Made by a program: the position numbers and the translations under genes. Shown here piece by piece: positions 43,299 to 52,540 of a DNA stretch of 64,000 nucleotides (positions are counted from its first letter, which is position 1; every line of letters starts with the position of its first letter). The notes beneath the pieces were generated by a model. The model was given only the letters and a program-made list of their open reading frames with translations, was not told where the DNA came from and did not search any database. Source of the stretch: Bacteroidales bacterium (GTDB lineage: Bacteria; Bacteroidota; Bacteroidia; Bacteroidales; UBA932); the NCBI GenBank assembly GCA_023667095.1, contig JAMPAT010000003.1, positions 1-64,000 on the forward strand, written 5' to 3'.

Positions 43299-45326
43299 TC
43301 AGTCTATTTTCCTCAACACCAAAGCGCAGCGGCTTGGCAGGTAGAGGAACAATGTGTCATCATATTCAATAGCTCCGTTTGCCGATTTCTCATGGACGGT
43401 TAAATGGGCCTCTCCCTCTTTCAGCCTGGAAAAGCCATTGAACCTTTTTTCATCTGTATCCAGAATTGAGACATATTTTCCTGCTGGAGCAGCAAAACCA
43501 TAGCCAGAAAAAGATTCCGACGGGTTGAAATTGAGCGCAAAGATACAATTTATTCTTTTGAAAATCAGAATTTTTTTGACCTCATCCTGCACAAGCAGCT
43601 CCGGACGGGCGTCCAGAAGCCCCTCAGAACGGCACAGGCAAACCATTTCGCGGTCAAATGCATTCAGATATGTATACCTGAGGTAATCCGGTTCCATCAG
43701 TGACCACTGCCTGCGCGCATGGCGGTATGACCAGCCGTTCCCCTCCCTCGGGAAATCAATCCACTCAGGATGCCCGAACTCATTGCCCATGAAAGTCAGG
43801 TAGCCGTCTCCGGCAGTTGCCATCGTCACAAGACGGATCATCTTGTGCAATGCTATTCCACGGTCAACGACAGGTGATTTGGAATCTACGTTCATAGATG
43901 TATACATCTCCTTGTCCATCAGGCGGAAAGCGATGGTCTTGTCCCCCACCATCGCCTGGTCGTGGCACTCCGCATAGCTTATGGTCTTCTCATCGGCACG
44001 CTTGTTTGTCAGCTGCCACCAGATTTCACCTACGCTCCACTTCTCATCCGGCAGTGTCTTTATCCATTTAATCCAGCTGTCGGCAACCCCCATGCTCATC
44101 CTGAAGTCAAAGCCCACACCGCCCTTCTCAAAAGGCGCCGCCAGGCCAGCCATGCCGCTTACATCCTCGGCAATTGTAAATGAGTCAGGGTTAAGTTCGT
44201 GCACAAGGATATTCGCAAGTGCAAGATATGCGACTGCGTTTTCGTCCACGCCATTGTTGAAATAGTTGTCATACCCGACAAAGTCTTTTCCGAGACCGTG
44301 GTCCCAGTAGAGCATGCTGGTAACGCCGTCAAAGCGGAATCCATCCAGATGGTATTCCTCCATCCAGAACTTGCAGTTCGAAAGGAGGAACATCTTTGTC
44401 TCATGCTTTCCATAGTCAAAGCAGCGTGAGCCCCATGCAGGATGCCTTCCCTGGAATCCTTTATAGAAGTACAGGTCTTCCCTGCCATCGAATTTCCCGA
44501 GCCCCTCGGCCTCATTGTCGACAGAATGCGAATGGACAATATCCATGACAACTGCGATGCCCATACCGTGTGCATCGTCCACAAGATGCTTGAACTCCTC
44601 CGGCGTCCCGAAGCGCGAGCTGAGAGCAAAGAAATTAGAGACCTGGTAGCCGAAAGAGCCGTAATACGGATGCTCCTGCAGGGCCATTATCTGGATTGTG
44701 TCGTACCCAAGCTCCCTGACATGGGGCAGGACATCTGTGCGGAACTCCTCAAATGATGCAACCTTCTCCTGTTCGGAACTCATTCCGATATGGCATTCAT
44801 ATATAAGTGGATGAGGGCGTTTCCCTGGGCCTGGATTCTTCCACCTGTAAGGCTCGGAAGGTTCCCATACCTCTGCACAGAACGTCTTTGTCTCCGGATC
44901 CTGGACTGCCCTTGCAAGATATGCAGGCAGACGTTCACCTGCACCTCCTGGCCATTCTATATAGAGCTTGTACAAAGTCCCGTGGGCAAGGAAGATTGAA
45001 GGAAGGACAATCTCCCAGTTTCCATTGCCTACCGGCTTAAGGAGATATGCATCCGAACGTTTCCAGTTGTTGAAGTCACCGATAAGGTATATCCTTGTTG
45101 CATTCGGTGCCCATTCACGGAACACCCATGAGCCGTCCGCCATACGGTGAAGCCCATAGTAGAGATGATTGTTCACACCGCTGGAAAGAGTCCCTGCTTC
45201 ACCGGAAAGCCTATCCTTCTCGGCAAGTATCTGTCCATGGCGTGTGTCTATGGTCTCCCTGTAGGGCATAAGCCACGGGTCCTCCTCATATATCATCTTC
45301 ACTTTTCCTTTATCTTCTGCTGCCAT
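43299..45326 (-). CDS. glgB: 1,4-alpha-glucan branching enzyme (GH13)
   Basis: This 675-residue enzyme introduces alpha-1,6 branches into glycogen. It has an N-terminal CBM48 domain (about 55-150, REWAPNATRIYLIGDFNNW), a GH13 barrel with nucleophile Asp in LDGFRFDGVTSM and acid/base Glu in IAEDVSGM, then LTFMGNEFGHPEW and a C-terminal beta domain ending in VLRKID. The length and signature resemble the eukaryotic-like branching enzymes and not the longer E. coli GlgB. It starts 11 bases after xseB. Confidence 0.95.
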   Translation of the reverse strand: MAAEDKGKVKMIYEEDPWLMPYRETIDTRHGQILAEKDRLSGEAGTLSSGVNNHLYYGLHRMADGSWVFREWAPNATRIYLIGDFNNWKRSDAYLLKPVGNGNWEIVLPSIFLAHGTLYKLYIEWPGGAGERLPAYLARAVQDPETKTFCAEVWEPSEPYRWKNPGPGKRPHPLIYECHIGMSSEQEKVASFEEFRTDVLPHVRELGYDTIQIMALQEHPYYGSFGYQVSNFFALSSRFGTPEEFKHLVDDAHGMGIAVVMDIVHSHSVDNEAEGLGKFDGREDLYFYKGFQGRHPAWGSRCFDYGKHETKMFLLSNCKFWMEEYHLDGFRFDGVTSMLYWDHGLGKDFVGYDNYFNNGVDENAVAYLALANILVHELNPDSFTIAEDVSGMAGLAAPFEKGGVGFDFRMSMGVADSWIKWIKTLPDEKWSVGEIWWQLTNKRADEKTISYAECHDQAMVGDKTIAFRLMDKEMYTSMNVDSKSPVVDRGIALHKMIRLVTMATAGDGYLTFMGNEFGHPEWIDFPREGNGWSYRHARRQWSLMEPDYLRYTYLNAFDREMVCLCRSEGLLDARPELLVQDEVKKILIFKRINCIFALNFNPSESFSGYGFAAPAGKYVSILDTDEKRFNGFSRLKEGEAHLTVHEKSANGAIEYDDTLFLYLPSRCALVLRKID

Positions 45327-45337
45327 AATAAATCCTT

Positions 45338-45529
45338 TTATATTTCACGTTCCAATGAGTCAAGGCGCTCCCTTGCTCCGCGCAGATAAGCACGGCATGC
45401 ACTGATGAGTTCATCCGAACGCCTGATATACCTGTCTATCTCGTCTATACCGGTCGCCGGGTCCTCAGCCTTTGCCGCAATCCGCTCCAGTTCGGCAACC
45501 GCCGCTGCATAGTCAAATTTTCCTTCCAT
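45338..45529 (-). CDS. xseB: Exodeoxyribonuclease VII small subunit
   Basis: This 63-residue protein is the helical small subunit that binds the XseA C-terminus. The family pattern FDYAAAVAELERIAAKAEDPATGIDEIDRYIRRSDELISACRAYLR is complete, with the conserved alternating hydrophobic positions. It lies 11 bases after xseA and 11 before glgB, so the glycogen genes are probably read from the same promoter. Confidence 0.93.
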   Translation of the reverse strand: MEGKFDYAAAVAELERIAAKAEDPATGIDEIDRYIRRSDELISACRAYLRGARERLDSLEREI

Positions 45530-45540
45530 AGCCTATATAA

Positions 45541-46668
45541 TTAACCAGGCTGTCCTGCCGGCAGGACAGCCTCAACGACACATTCAAGCTGCCCGTCGGA
45601 AAACATGACAGATACCCTGTCACCGCTTTTCCTGCCGGCAGCAGTCTTCATGGCCACACCCTTCCCGTCAAGCGCGAGAACATATCCCCTTGACAGGATA
45701 TTCCTCGGATCAGCCCCCTTTATCCTGGACTCCAGAAGATTGATCCTGTTCTCCATATTATTTATCTTCCCAGTAAAGGCAAGCCTCAGGCGTGACACAT
45801 AGTCAAGCAGTCCGGCATCCTCGTCTGCATACCAGCCGACAATCTCATCCGCGAGTGCTGTAGGCGTCTTTAAAAAAGAAAAGGCCACCATGTCGCATAC
45901 ATGATAGTCCTGGTCGTGCCCTATTGCAGTAAACACCGGTATCGGGAACTGTGCCACATGGGAGCACAGCACATAGTCATCATAGCATGCAAGGTCAAGC
46001 CTTGACCCTCCTCCCCTTAGGATAAGCACCATATCGAACCCGGCATCAGCAGAGGCGATCCTGTCAAGCGCATCAACTATTGACCCTGGAGAATCAGCCC
46101 CCTGCATAAGTGCAGGAAACAAGACGGTGTCAAAGGTGAACCCGTATTGGTTCTCATGCAGATGCCGCATGAAGTCCCTGTATCCGGCCGCATCTTCGGC
46201 AGAAATCACGGCAAACCGCCTCGGCAGTGCAGGAGCCTCGAGGGTTCTCTGCATATCAGTAAGCCCTTCCTCCTTCAGACGCTGTATGGTCTGCTGCCTC
46301 ACCCTTTCCTTCTCCCCGAGAGAGAACTCCGGATCGATGTCACTGATTGAGAGGGAAAAGCCATACAGCTGGCTATATGTAACCTGTGCACAGACGAGCA
46401 CAGACATTCCCTCAGTCAGGGATGTGCCTGTGACAGACTCAAAATATGGTGCGATGAACCTGTACCTTGAACTCCAGATGACAGCCTGTGCCTTGGCCAC
46501 AAGCCCGCTTTCATCACTCTGGGAAAGTTCCAGATAGCAATGGCCTCCTGGCCGCGCCTTCAGTGCGCTGATCTCGGCACGTAGCCAGACCCGGTACGGG
46601 AAAAGGCCTTCTATCCCTGTTTTCAGCCTTGACTGAAGATCGAATAGACTTACAATTTCCTTTTCCAT
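45541..46668 (-). CDS. xseA: Exodeoxyribonuclease VII large subunit
   Basis: This 375-residue nuclease subunit has an N-terminal OB domain (about 5-100, VWLRAEISALKARPGGHCYLEL), a catalytic domain (about 110-300, with RFAVISAEDAAGYRDF, ILRGGGSRLDLACYDD and IGHDQDYHVCDMVA) and a shortened coiled-coil region. The total is below the E. coli length of 456, mainly in that coiled coil. ATG 46668 is preferred to a TTG nine bases upstream. Its minus-strand -7 box is at 46702-46695. Confidence 0.93.
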   Translation of the reverse strand: MEKEIVSLFDLQSRLKTGIEGLFPYRVWLRAEISALKARPGGHCYLELSQSDESGLVAKAQAVIWSSRYRFIAPYFESVTGTSLTEGMSVLVCAQVTYSQLYGFSLSISDIDPEFSLGEKERVRQQTIQRLKEEGLTDMQRTLEAPALPRRFAVISAEDAAGYRDFMRHLHENQYGFTFDTVLFPALMQGADSPGSIVDALDRIASADAGFDMVLILRGGGSRLDLACYDDYVLCSHVAQFPIPVFTAIGHDQDYHVCDMVAFSFLKTPTALADEIVGWYADEDAGLLDYVSRLRLAFTGKINNMENRINLLESRIKGADPRNILSRGYVLALDGKGVAMKTAAGRKSGDRVSVMFSDGQLECVVEAVLPAGQPG

Positions 46669-46694
46669 AGTAAACAATAGCTTTTGAAGCGTTA

Positions 46695-46702
46695 CAAATT
46701 TA
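46695..46702 (-). promoter_or_regulatory. -7 box for the xseA-to-ribF gene train
   Basis: TAAATTTG on the minus strand matches TAnnTTTG, 26 bases before the xseA ATG. Confidence 0.45.
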
Positions 46703-46755
46703 TAAATTATTTTTAATAAAATTCATCCTCTCTCCTTTTTTTACCTTTTTTAGAC

Positions 46756-46763
46756 TATCTTTG
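46756..46763 (+). promoter_or_regulatory. -7 box for engB-prs-der operon
   Basis: TATCTTTG matches TAnnTTTG 31 bases before ATG 46794. A TTG at 46761 lies inside this box and is not the start. Confidence 0.5.
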
Positions 46764-46793
46764 CCAGCCGAAAAACACAATTATTATTGTCAG

Positions 46794-47396
46794 ATGAAGA
46801 TTACAGAAGCAATATTTGCCGGCAGCAGCACGCGTGTTTCAGAGAAGCCACGACAGAAATTCCCTGAATTCGCCTTCATCGGACGCTCCAATGTCGGGAA
46901 GTCTTCCCTTATCAACATGCTTACGGGCAACAGGAAACTGGCGAAGACATCAAGCAGTCCGGGCAAGACACAGCTGGTGAACCACTTCCTCATCAACAGG
47001 AGCTGGTATCTTGTTGACCTTCCAGGCTATGGCTACGCCAAGCTGTCAAAGACAGGCAGGCAGAAGCTGGAGCAGGTGATACGCAATTACCTGAACTTTT
47101 CAGAAGAGATGATAATGCTGTTCGTCCTGATAGACTGCCGGCACGACATAATCAGTACTGACATGGATTTCCTTGATGAGCTGGGGACAGGCAACATCCC
47201 GTTTGCAATCATATTCACAAAGGCCGACAAGCTCGGGACAGATGCGAGGGAGAAGCAGATAGGGAGAATCAAGGAACAGATACTGGAGCACTGGGAAGAG
47301 CTTCCGCCTGTCTTTGTAAGTTCATCCGAGACCGGATTCGGACGGGAGGAAATCCTGGACTATATAGAAAACATCCTGGAAAACACAACAAAATAA
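46794..47396 (+). CDS. engB: Ribosome biogenesis GTPase EngB (YihA/YsxC)
   Basis: This 200-residue GTPase acts in assembly of the large ribosomal subunit. The G motifs are G1 GRSNVGKSS, G3 DLPGYG and G4 TKADKLG, with the SSPGKTQ switch region. ATG 46794 (MKITEAIFAGSST) gives the standard N-terminus. It starts a rightward operon: prs follows 14 bases later, then a small membrane protein and der. Confidence 0.96.
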   Translation: MKITEAIFAGSSTRVSEKPRQKFPEFAFIGRSNVGKSSLINMLTGNRKLAKTSSSPGKTQLVNHFLINRSWYLVDLPGYGYAKLSKTGRQKLEQVIRNYLNFSEEMIMLFVLIDCRHDIISTDMDFLDELGTGNIPFAIIFTKADKLGTDAREKQIGRIKEQILEHWEELPPVFVSSSETGFGREEILDYIENILENTTK

Positions 47397-47409
47397 ATCT
47401 CTATATACA

Positions 47410-48360
47410 ATGAACAGCGAACATAAGATGAAAGTCTTCGCCTGCAGGAGTTCAAGACCATTTGCAGAGAAGATAGCAAAGGCCCTCGGGACAGACCTCG
47501 GGCTTTCAGATGTATTGACATTCAGTGACGGGGAATTCCAGCCTTCGTTCAACGAGAGCGTCAGGGGCGCGACTGTGTTTATCGTGCAGTCTACATTCCC
47601 GCCTGTCGACAACCTTTTCGAGCTGCTTCTCATGATAGATGCAGCCAAGAGGGCATCAGCATATTCTGTAATCGCAGTCATGCCGTATTTCGGATGGGCA
47701 AGGCAGGACCGCAAGGACAAGCCAAGGGTATCAATCGGTGCAAAGCTTGTTGCAAATGTCCTTCACGCAGCAGGCTGCGACAGGGTCATGACATGCGACC
47801 TCCACGCAGACCAGATACAGGGATTCTTCGACTTCCCTGTCGACCATATATACGCAAGCACGATATTCCTTCCTTATCTGAGGGACCTCAAATATGACAA
47901 CATCGCAATTGCGGCACCGGACATGGGAGGGGCAAAGAGGGCCAACGCCTATGCACGATACCTCCAGTGCCCTGTCATCATTTGCCACAAGTCACGCGAA
48001 AGGGCAAATGTTGTAGGCTCAATCACTGCAATCGGAGATGTCGAGGGCAAGAATGTGATAATCGTGGATGACATGATTGACACAGCCGGTACGCTTACAA
48101 AGGCTGCAAATGTGCTCAAGGAGATGGGTGCGGCAAGCGTAAGGGCATGTGCGACACATGCTGTATTCAGCGGAAATGCATATGAGAGGATAGCGGAGTC
48201 TTCACTTGAGGAAGTCATAGTGTCCGACACCATTCCGCTTTCCGACGACCCCGGAAAGGACAAGAGCAAGATTACAGTCCTGTCAATGGCAGAGACATTT
48301 GCAAACATCATAGACAAGGTGTACAACTACGAGCCTATCAGCCCTAATTTCATCAACTAA
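47410..48360 (+). CDS. prs: Ribose-phosphate pyrophosphokinase
   Basis: This 316-residue enzyme makes PRPP from ribose 5-phosphate and ATP for nucleotide, histidine and tryptophan synthesis. Visible motifs are FSDGEFQPSFNESVRG, DLHADQIQGFFD with the metal-binding His, and the PRPP loop VIIVDDMIDTAGT. The N-terminus could start at either Met1 or Met7; the second fits most relatives. It lies within the engB-der operon. Confidence 0.96.
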   Translation: MNSEHKMKVFACRSSRPFAEKIAKALGTDLGLSDVLTFSDGEFQPSFNESVRGATVFIVQSTFPPVDNLFELLLMIDAAKRASAYSVIAVMPYFGWARQDRKDKPRVSIGAKLVANVLHAAGCDRVMTCDLHADQIQGFFDFPVDHIYASTIFLPYLRDLKYDNIAIAAPDMGGAKRANAYARYLQCPVIICHKSRERANVVGSITAIGDVEGKNVIIVDDMIDTAGTLTKAANVLKEMGAASVRACATHAVFSGNAYERIAESSLEEVIVSDTIPLSDDPGKDKSKITVLSMAETFANIIDKVYNYEPISPNFIN

Positions 48361-48363
48361 GAT

Positions 48364-48642
48364 ATGGAAATCCTCCTTGCAGCAATCATCCTCGTAGGAC
48401 TATGCGTCATCGGACTGTGCTTCAACATCATATTCCGGAAGGACGGCAGATTCCCGGACACCGAAATAAGCCATAACAAGGAAATGAGGAAAAGAGGGAT
48501 AGTCTGTGCAAAGGAGGATGAACTGAGGCTCTGGGGAAGAAAGAACGGAAAGGCGCACCCTACCTGTAGCGACCTCGGATGCGGAGACTGCGGCGGATGT
48601 GACATTTTAACAGAGAAAAGCTCCCGTGACGGGAACGAATAA
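48364..48642 (+). CDS. Small membrane-anchored cysteine-rich protein
   Basis: This 92-residue protein has one N-terminal membrane helix (about 3-23, [21 protein letters not shown]), a short basic linker and a C-terminal cluster [13 protein letters not shown] with four closely spaced cysteines. It starts three bases after prs and 17 bases before der, so it is part of the operon. The cluster could hold a metal or an iron-sulfur centre. I do not recognise a named family; similar short proteins appear to be conserved among Bacteroidetes. Confidence 0.8.
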   Translation: MEILLAAIILVGLCVIGLCFNIIFRKDGRFPDTEISHNKEMRKRGIVCAKEDELRLWGRKNGKAHPTCSDLGCGDCGGCDILTEKSSRDGNE

Positions 48643-48659
48643 TATTAATTTATAAGTAT

Positions 48660-49970
48660 ATGAGTCTTGTAGCAATAGTAGGACGGCCGAATGTCGGCAA
48701 GTCTACATTATTCAACCGCCTCGTGGGAATGAGGCAGGCAATAGTGGATGAGACCTCCGGAGTTACACGCGACCGCCATTACGGAAGAAGCGAATGGTGC
48801 GGAAACGAGTTTTCAGTTGTGGACACAGGAGGCTACACCAGTAATTCAGATGACATCTTTGAGGAGGAAATCCGCAAACAGGTAATGCTGGCCATCGAAG
48901 AGGCTGACCTTGTACTGTTCCTTGTAGAGGCACAGACTGGAATAACAGACTACGACGAGGAAATAGCGAACATACTGAGACGCTGCGGCAAGCCGGTTGT
49001 TACGGCAGTCAACAAGATTGACACCGGTGAGAAGATGTATGATGCATACCAGTTCTACGCCCTCGGCCTTGGGGAAATATTCAGCATATCTGCAGCAAAC
49101 GGCGGCGGTACAGGCGAACTTCTGGACGAGATTGTGCGTATTCTGCCAAAGGACATGGAGACACCTGAGGAACTTCATCCTGAGCTTCCGCATATCGCCA
49201 TCGTAGGAAAGCCGAATGTCGGCAAGTCATCACTGACAAACGCCCTGCTGGGAACAGACAGGAACATAGTGACCCCTATAGCAGGAACCACCCGTGACTC
49301 CGTCTCGACATACTACAACAAGTTCGGGCATCAGTTCATACTCGTGGACACTGCAGGAATGAGAAAGAAGACAAAGGTCCATGAAGACCTTGAGTTCTAT
49401 TCTGTAATGCGTTCAATACGTGCCATAGAGCATTCTGATGTGTGCATACTGATGATCGACGCACAGACAGGCATCGAGGCACAGGACATGAGCATCTTCA
49501 ATCTCATACACCGCAACCGCAAGGGCTGTGTTGTGGTTGTCAACAAATGGGATCTCATAGAAAAGGACAGCAACACAATGAAGGAATACATCGAGGCAAT
49601 CAAGGCACGCCTTGCCCCGTTCAACGACATTCCTATAATATTCACTTCTGTCATCAACAGGCAGAGAATCCTTGAAGTTCTGAATGCAGCGACCTCAGTG
49701 TACGAAAACTATTCACGCAAGGTCCCTACATCACGGCTTAACGAGGAGATGCTTCCGGAAATAGAGAATTATCCTCCACCTGCATGGAAAGGCAAGTACA
49801 TCAAGATAAAGTATGTGACACAGCTGCCGACAAGGTCACCGTCATTCGCGTTCTTCTGCAACCTTCCGCAATACGTCAAGGATCCTTACAAGAGATTCCT
49901 TGAGAACAAGCTCAGGTCGAAGTTCGATTTCAGCGGATGTCCCGTACAGATATATCTTAGGCAGAAATAG
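48660..49970 (+). CDS. der: Ribosome-associated GTPase Der (EngA)
   Basis: This 436-residue protein has two GTPase domains in tandem, with G1 motifs GRPNVGKST (about 8-16) and GKPNVGKSS (about 182-190), G3 DTGGYT and DTAGMR, G4 NKID and NKWD, then a C-terminal KH-like domain with the family's [19 protein letters not shown] stretch. It assembles the 50S subunit. Length equals the family. It ends the engB-prs-der operon before a strong shared terminator. Confidence 0.97.
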   Translation: MSLVAIVGRPNVGKSTLFNRLVGMRQAIVDETSGVTRDRHYGRSEWCGNEFSVVDTGGYTSNSDDIFEEEIRKQVMLAIEEADLVLFLVEAQTGITDYDEEIANILRRCGKPVVTAVNKIDTGEKMYDAYQFYALGLGEIFSISAANGGGTGELLDEIVRILPKDMETPEELHPELPHIAIVGKPNVGKSSLTNALLGTDRNIVTPIAGTTRDSVSTYYNKFGHQFILVDTAGMRKKTKVHEDLEFYSVMRSIRAIEHSDVCILMIDAQTGIEAQDMSIFNLIHRNRKGCVVVVNKWDLIEKDSNTMKEYIEAIKARLAPFNDIPIIFTSVINRQRILEVLNAATSVYENYSRKVPTSRLNEEMLPEIENYPPPAWKGKYIKIKYVTQLPTRSPSFAFFCNLPQYVKDPYKRFLENKLRSKFDFSGCPVQIYLRQK

Positions 49971-49986
49971 CGGATTACGCACAATT

Positions 49987-50023
49987 AAAATAGGGCAGCA
50001 CTTTGAACATGCTGCCCTATTTT
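49987..50023. terminator. Bidirectional terminator between der and glpC
   Basis: A perfect 14-bp stem AAAATAGGGCAGCA/TGCTGCCCTATTTT (49987-50000 with 50010-50023) has a nine-base loop. Its A-run and T-run ends serve both convergent operons. Confidence 0.9.
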
Positions 50024-50051
50024 GTTGAAACGGTTTTTATTTAAAGCATTA

Positions 50052-51272
50052 TTAACGATTTGCTTTCTCTGTTGCCTCGAGGTCAAGTGCCTCCGCCAGG
50101 ATTGATATTGGATTTTTCACCTTATACGGTGTAGACATCTCAAGCTGCCATTTGCATGTCTCGCAGTCGCATGCTATGAAGTCAGGGTTGACAGCCGCAA
50201 TCTGATCAAATAAAGGCTTCCCTATTGCCTGGGATACCTCATAGTTCTCTTTCTTGAATCCGTACGTACCGGAAATGCCACAGCAGTTGCTGTCAAGAAC
50301 GGTAAGTTCAACTCCAGGAATCATCCGGACAATCTCCTCAGAGAATATGCTCCATCCAAGCTTCTCCATGTGGCAAGGGGCATGGTATGCAATCCTTGCC
50401 CTGTACTCCGGCTTGAAGACAAGCTTCACAGTGCCTTTCTCAACAAGCGAATAGATAAATTTCACAGCGAGCGATACGCTTTCCCTTATTGATGAGTTGT
50501 CAACACCGAGCACATGCGGATATTCATCCCTGATTGTAAGCGAGCACGTCGAGGAAGTTGCAAGCACAGGCAGGCTTCCCTCACAGGATGCCGCAGATAT
50601 GGCCTTGACGTTGTGCTGTGCCTGTTTCAGCGCACGTTTGCCCATGGCATTTGCGATAAGTGCTGTCCCGCAGCATTTTTCATCCTCGATGAGCGACACG
50701 CCATAGCCGAGTGCATTCATGACGGCCACAAAGTCTTTTCCGAGTTCAGGGAAATTGTAGTTCACATAGCATCCATGGAAATATACAGCCTTTCTGCTGT
50801 AGCTGTCCTGCGATGCAGCAGCATGCTTCCTGAACCAGCGTACAAATGTCTGGCCTGAATATTTAGGGAAAGTACGCCTGTGGTCTATCTTCAGCACGCT
50901 GTCCATGATTGCCTTGACCGGACGGGTCGCAAGGACAGGATTAGCAATAGGGGCAAACACTGTTGCAACCGACCCCATGAAATCCGTCTCCGCAAGCATG
51001 GCATCCCTCAGTTTAGCTTTCTGTGGACCGTATTTCATCTTGGCCTTCTGTATGATGTCGCCAATCAGGATACCTGACGGGCAAGCCACCTCACACCTTT
51101 TGCAATTAAGGCAATATTTCAGGGTATCATCGTAGAAAAGGCCATTTTTCAGCCTATACCGTTCACCGTCAGGGCCGGCCTGCTTAGGTCCTGGAAAATC
51201 TGTATTGACCGGCACCACAGGGCAATATACTGTACATATGGTGCATTTGAGACATTGTCCGAAATCGTTCAT
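50052..51272 (-). CDS. glpC: Anaerobic glycerol-3-phosphate dehydrogenase subunit C
   Basis: This 406-residue subunit carries two 4Fe-4S sites near the N-terminus (Cys7, 10, 13, 17 and Cys54, 57, 60, 64) and two CCG domains (DEKCCGTALIAN and DSNCCGISGTYGF). It passes electrons from GlpAB to the membrane quinone pool. It follows glpB by seven bases and is the last gene of glpABC. Length matches E. coli GlpC (396). Confidence 0.95.
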   Translation of the reverse strand: MNDFGQCLKCTICTVYCPVVPVNTDFPGPKQAGPDGERYRLKNGLFYDDTLKYCLNCKRCEVACPSGILIGDIIQKAKMKYGPQKAKLRDAMLAETDFMGSVATVFAPIANPVLATRPVKAIMDSVLKIDHRRTFPKYSGQTFVRWFRKHAAASQDSYSRKAVYFHGCYVNYNFPELGKDFVAVMNALGYGVSLIEDEKCCGTALIANAMGKRALKQAQHNVKAISAASCEGSLPVLATSSTCSLTIRDEYPHVLGVDNSSIRESVSLAVKFIYSLVEKGTVKLVFKPEYRARIAYHAPCHMEKLGWSIFSEEIVRMIPGVELTVLDSNCCGISGTYGFKKENYEVSQAIGKPLFDQIAAVNPDFIACDCETCKWQLEMSTPYKVKNPISILAEALDLEATEKANR

Positions 51273-51279
51273 GTTATTT

Positions 51280-52530
51280 TCAAATCTTAGAGATTATATG
51301 CTCCGCCACAGCCAGCGCGGACATTATTGATGTTCCTGCCCCGCAGCCCTCGGCCAGCGGGTTGAAGCCTCCGCAGACGGCTCCCGCAACATACAGGTTC
51401 TCCATTGTCTCCCCCGCCTTTGATGCACGGAACGAATTGTCGGAGACAACTCCGAACCCGATATATTCCTGTTTCCTGAAAAAGCCCGTGTCACCCCACT
51501 TTGACCTGTCCTCCAGGCTGTGCATATCAAGCCCGAACACAGGTTCCGACACTTCATCCTTGCTTGCGGAAAGCCCTTTGCTGAAAAAACTTCCTGTTGC
51601 AAGCACAAAATCGTCTGCCTCTATCCTCTCCTCCCCGAAATTGGCCGTAACGACACTTTTCACACGATTGCAGTCCATTTCCGCAGAAATGACCGTATCT
51701 CCTGCGAGGAATGTACCCCCAAAACGTTCAAAGGCATTTTTCAGCCTCATCTGTGTCCTGATTCCAGGTACAGACGGTGTCATTGTGGCAACATATTCTG
51801 TCCTGACACCGATTGCATCCGCAATCTTCTGGGGCACAGAGCAGTCCTTCAGGCCGAACACCGCAGGAAGCACAACAGCATCATCACCGTCAAGCCTTGC
51901 ACGCACTGCCTCCGCAAATTTCATTGCAGTGGCATTCGAATCCATCGCACGCGCTATATTTGAAGACCTCATCTCGCTCGGATTAGCCCTGAGATGTGCC
52001 AGTTCATCAATTGATATGTCCACGACACGGCATGAAGAACCGCGTTGAACAATGCCGTCTGCAATAAATCCGGCATTGAAGTCAAGGAATCCTGGGATAT
52101 TTACTACAAGCACCTTTGCTCCAATGGAAGCCTCAGATGCCGTGAACGGGGTAAAGTCACTGAGACAGAGCCATGACGGGCGTACACCTCCCATCGGGGT
52201 AATCCTGTAGCAATTCCGTCCCTCATCTCCCTTGAGAGTTACACCGCAGCCGGCAAAGAGAGGCTTGACCTCCCCGAGATAGCGTCCAAACGCCTCTGCA
52301 CCTATCTTGCTGTACGGATGTGAGTCCGGCAACTCCCCTATGGACTCGGCCGGCACCAGGACCTCCCTTCCATCAGGAGTCCTGTCCAGGAGATCAAGAT
52401 ATCCCGAACTGAAATGAAGGGCACTCTGTCCGGCAGAGACAATGGCACACCTTTTACCCTTCCTCTGCAGTGATATGCCACAGACAAGCCCTGAAAGTCC
52501 TCCGCCTATTATTACAACATCAAATTTCAT
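51280..52530 (-). CDS. glpB: Anaerobic glycerol-3-phosphate dehydrogenase subunit B
   Basis: This 416-residue flavoprotein subunit has an N-terminal dinucleotide-binding fold DVVIIGGGLSGLVCGISLQRKGKRCAIVSAG and a C-terminal FAD segment VAGAVCGGFNPLAEGCGAGTSIMSALAVAE. GlpB links the catalytic GlpA to the iron-sulfur subunit. Length agrees with the family (about 419). It lies ten bases after glpA and seven before glpC. Confidence 0.94.
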   Translation of the reverse strand: MKFDVVIIGGGLSGLVCGISLQRKGKRCAIVSAGQSALHFSSGYLDLLDRTPDGREVLVPAESIGELPDSHPYSKIGAEAFGRYLGEVKPLFAGCGVTLKGDEGRNCYRITPMGGVRPSWLCLSDFTPFTASEASIGAKVLVVNIPGFLDFNAGFIADGIVQRGSSCRVVDISIDELAHLRANPSEMRSSNIARAMDSNATAMKFAEAVRARLDGDDAVVLPAVFGLKDCSVPQKIADAIGVRTEYVATMTPSVPGIRTQMRLKNAFERFGGTFLAGDTVISAEMDCNRVKSVVTANFGEERIEADDFVLATGSFFSKGLSASKDEVSEPVFGLDMHSLEDRSKWGDTGFFRKQEYIGFGVVSDNSFRASKAGETMENLYVAGAVCGGFNPLAEGCGAGTSIMSALAVAEHIISKI

Positions 52531-52540
52531 CTGGTCAACA

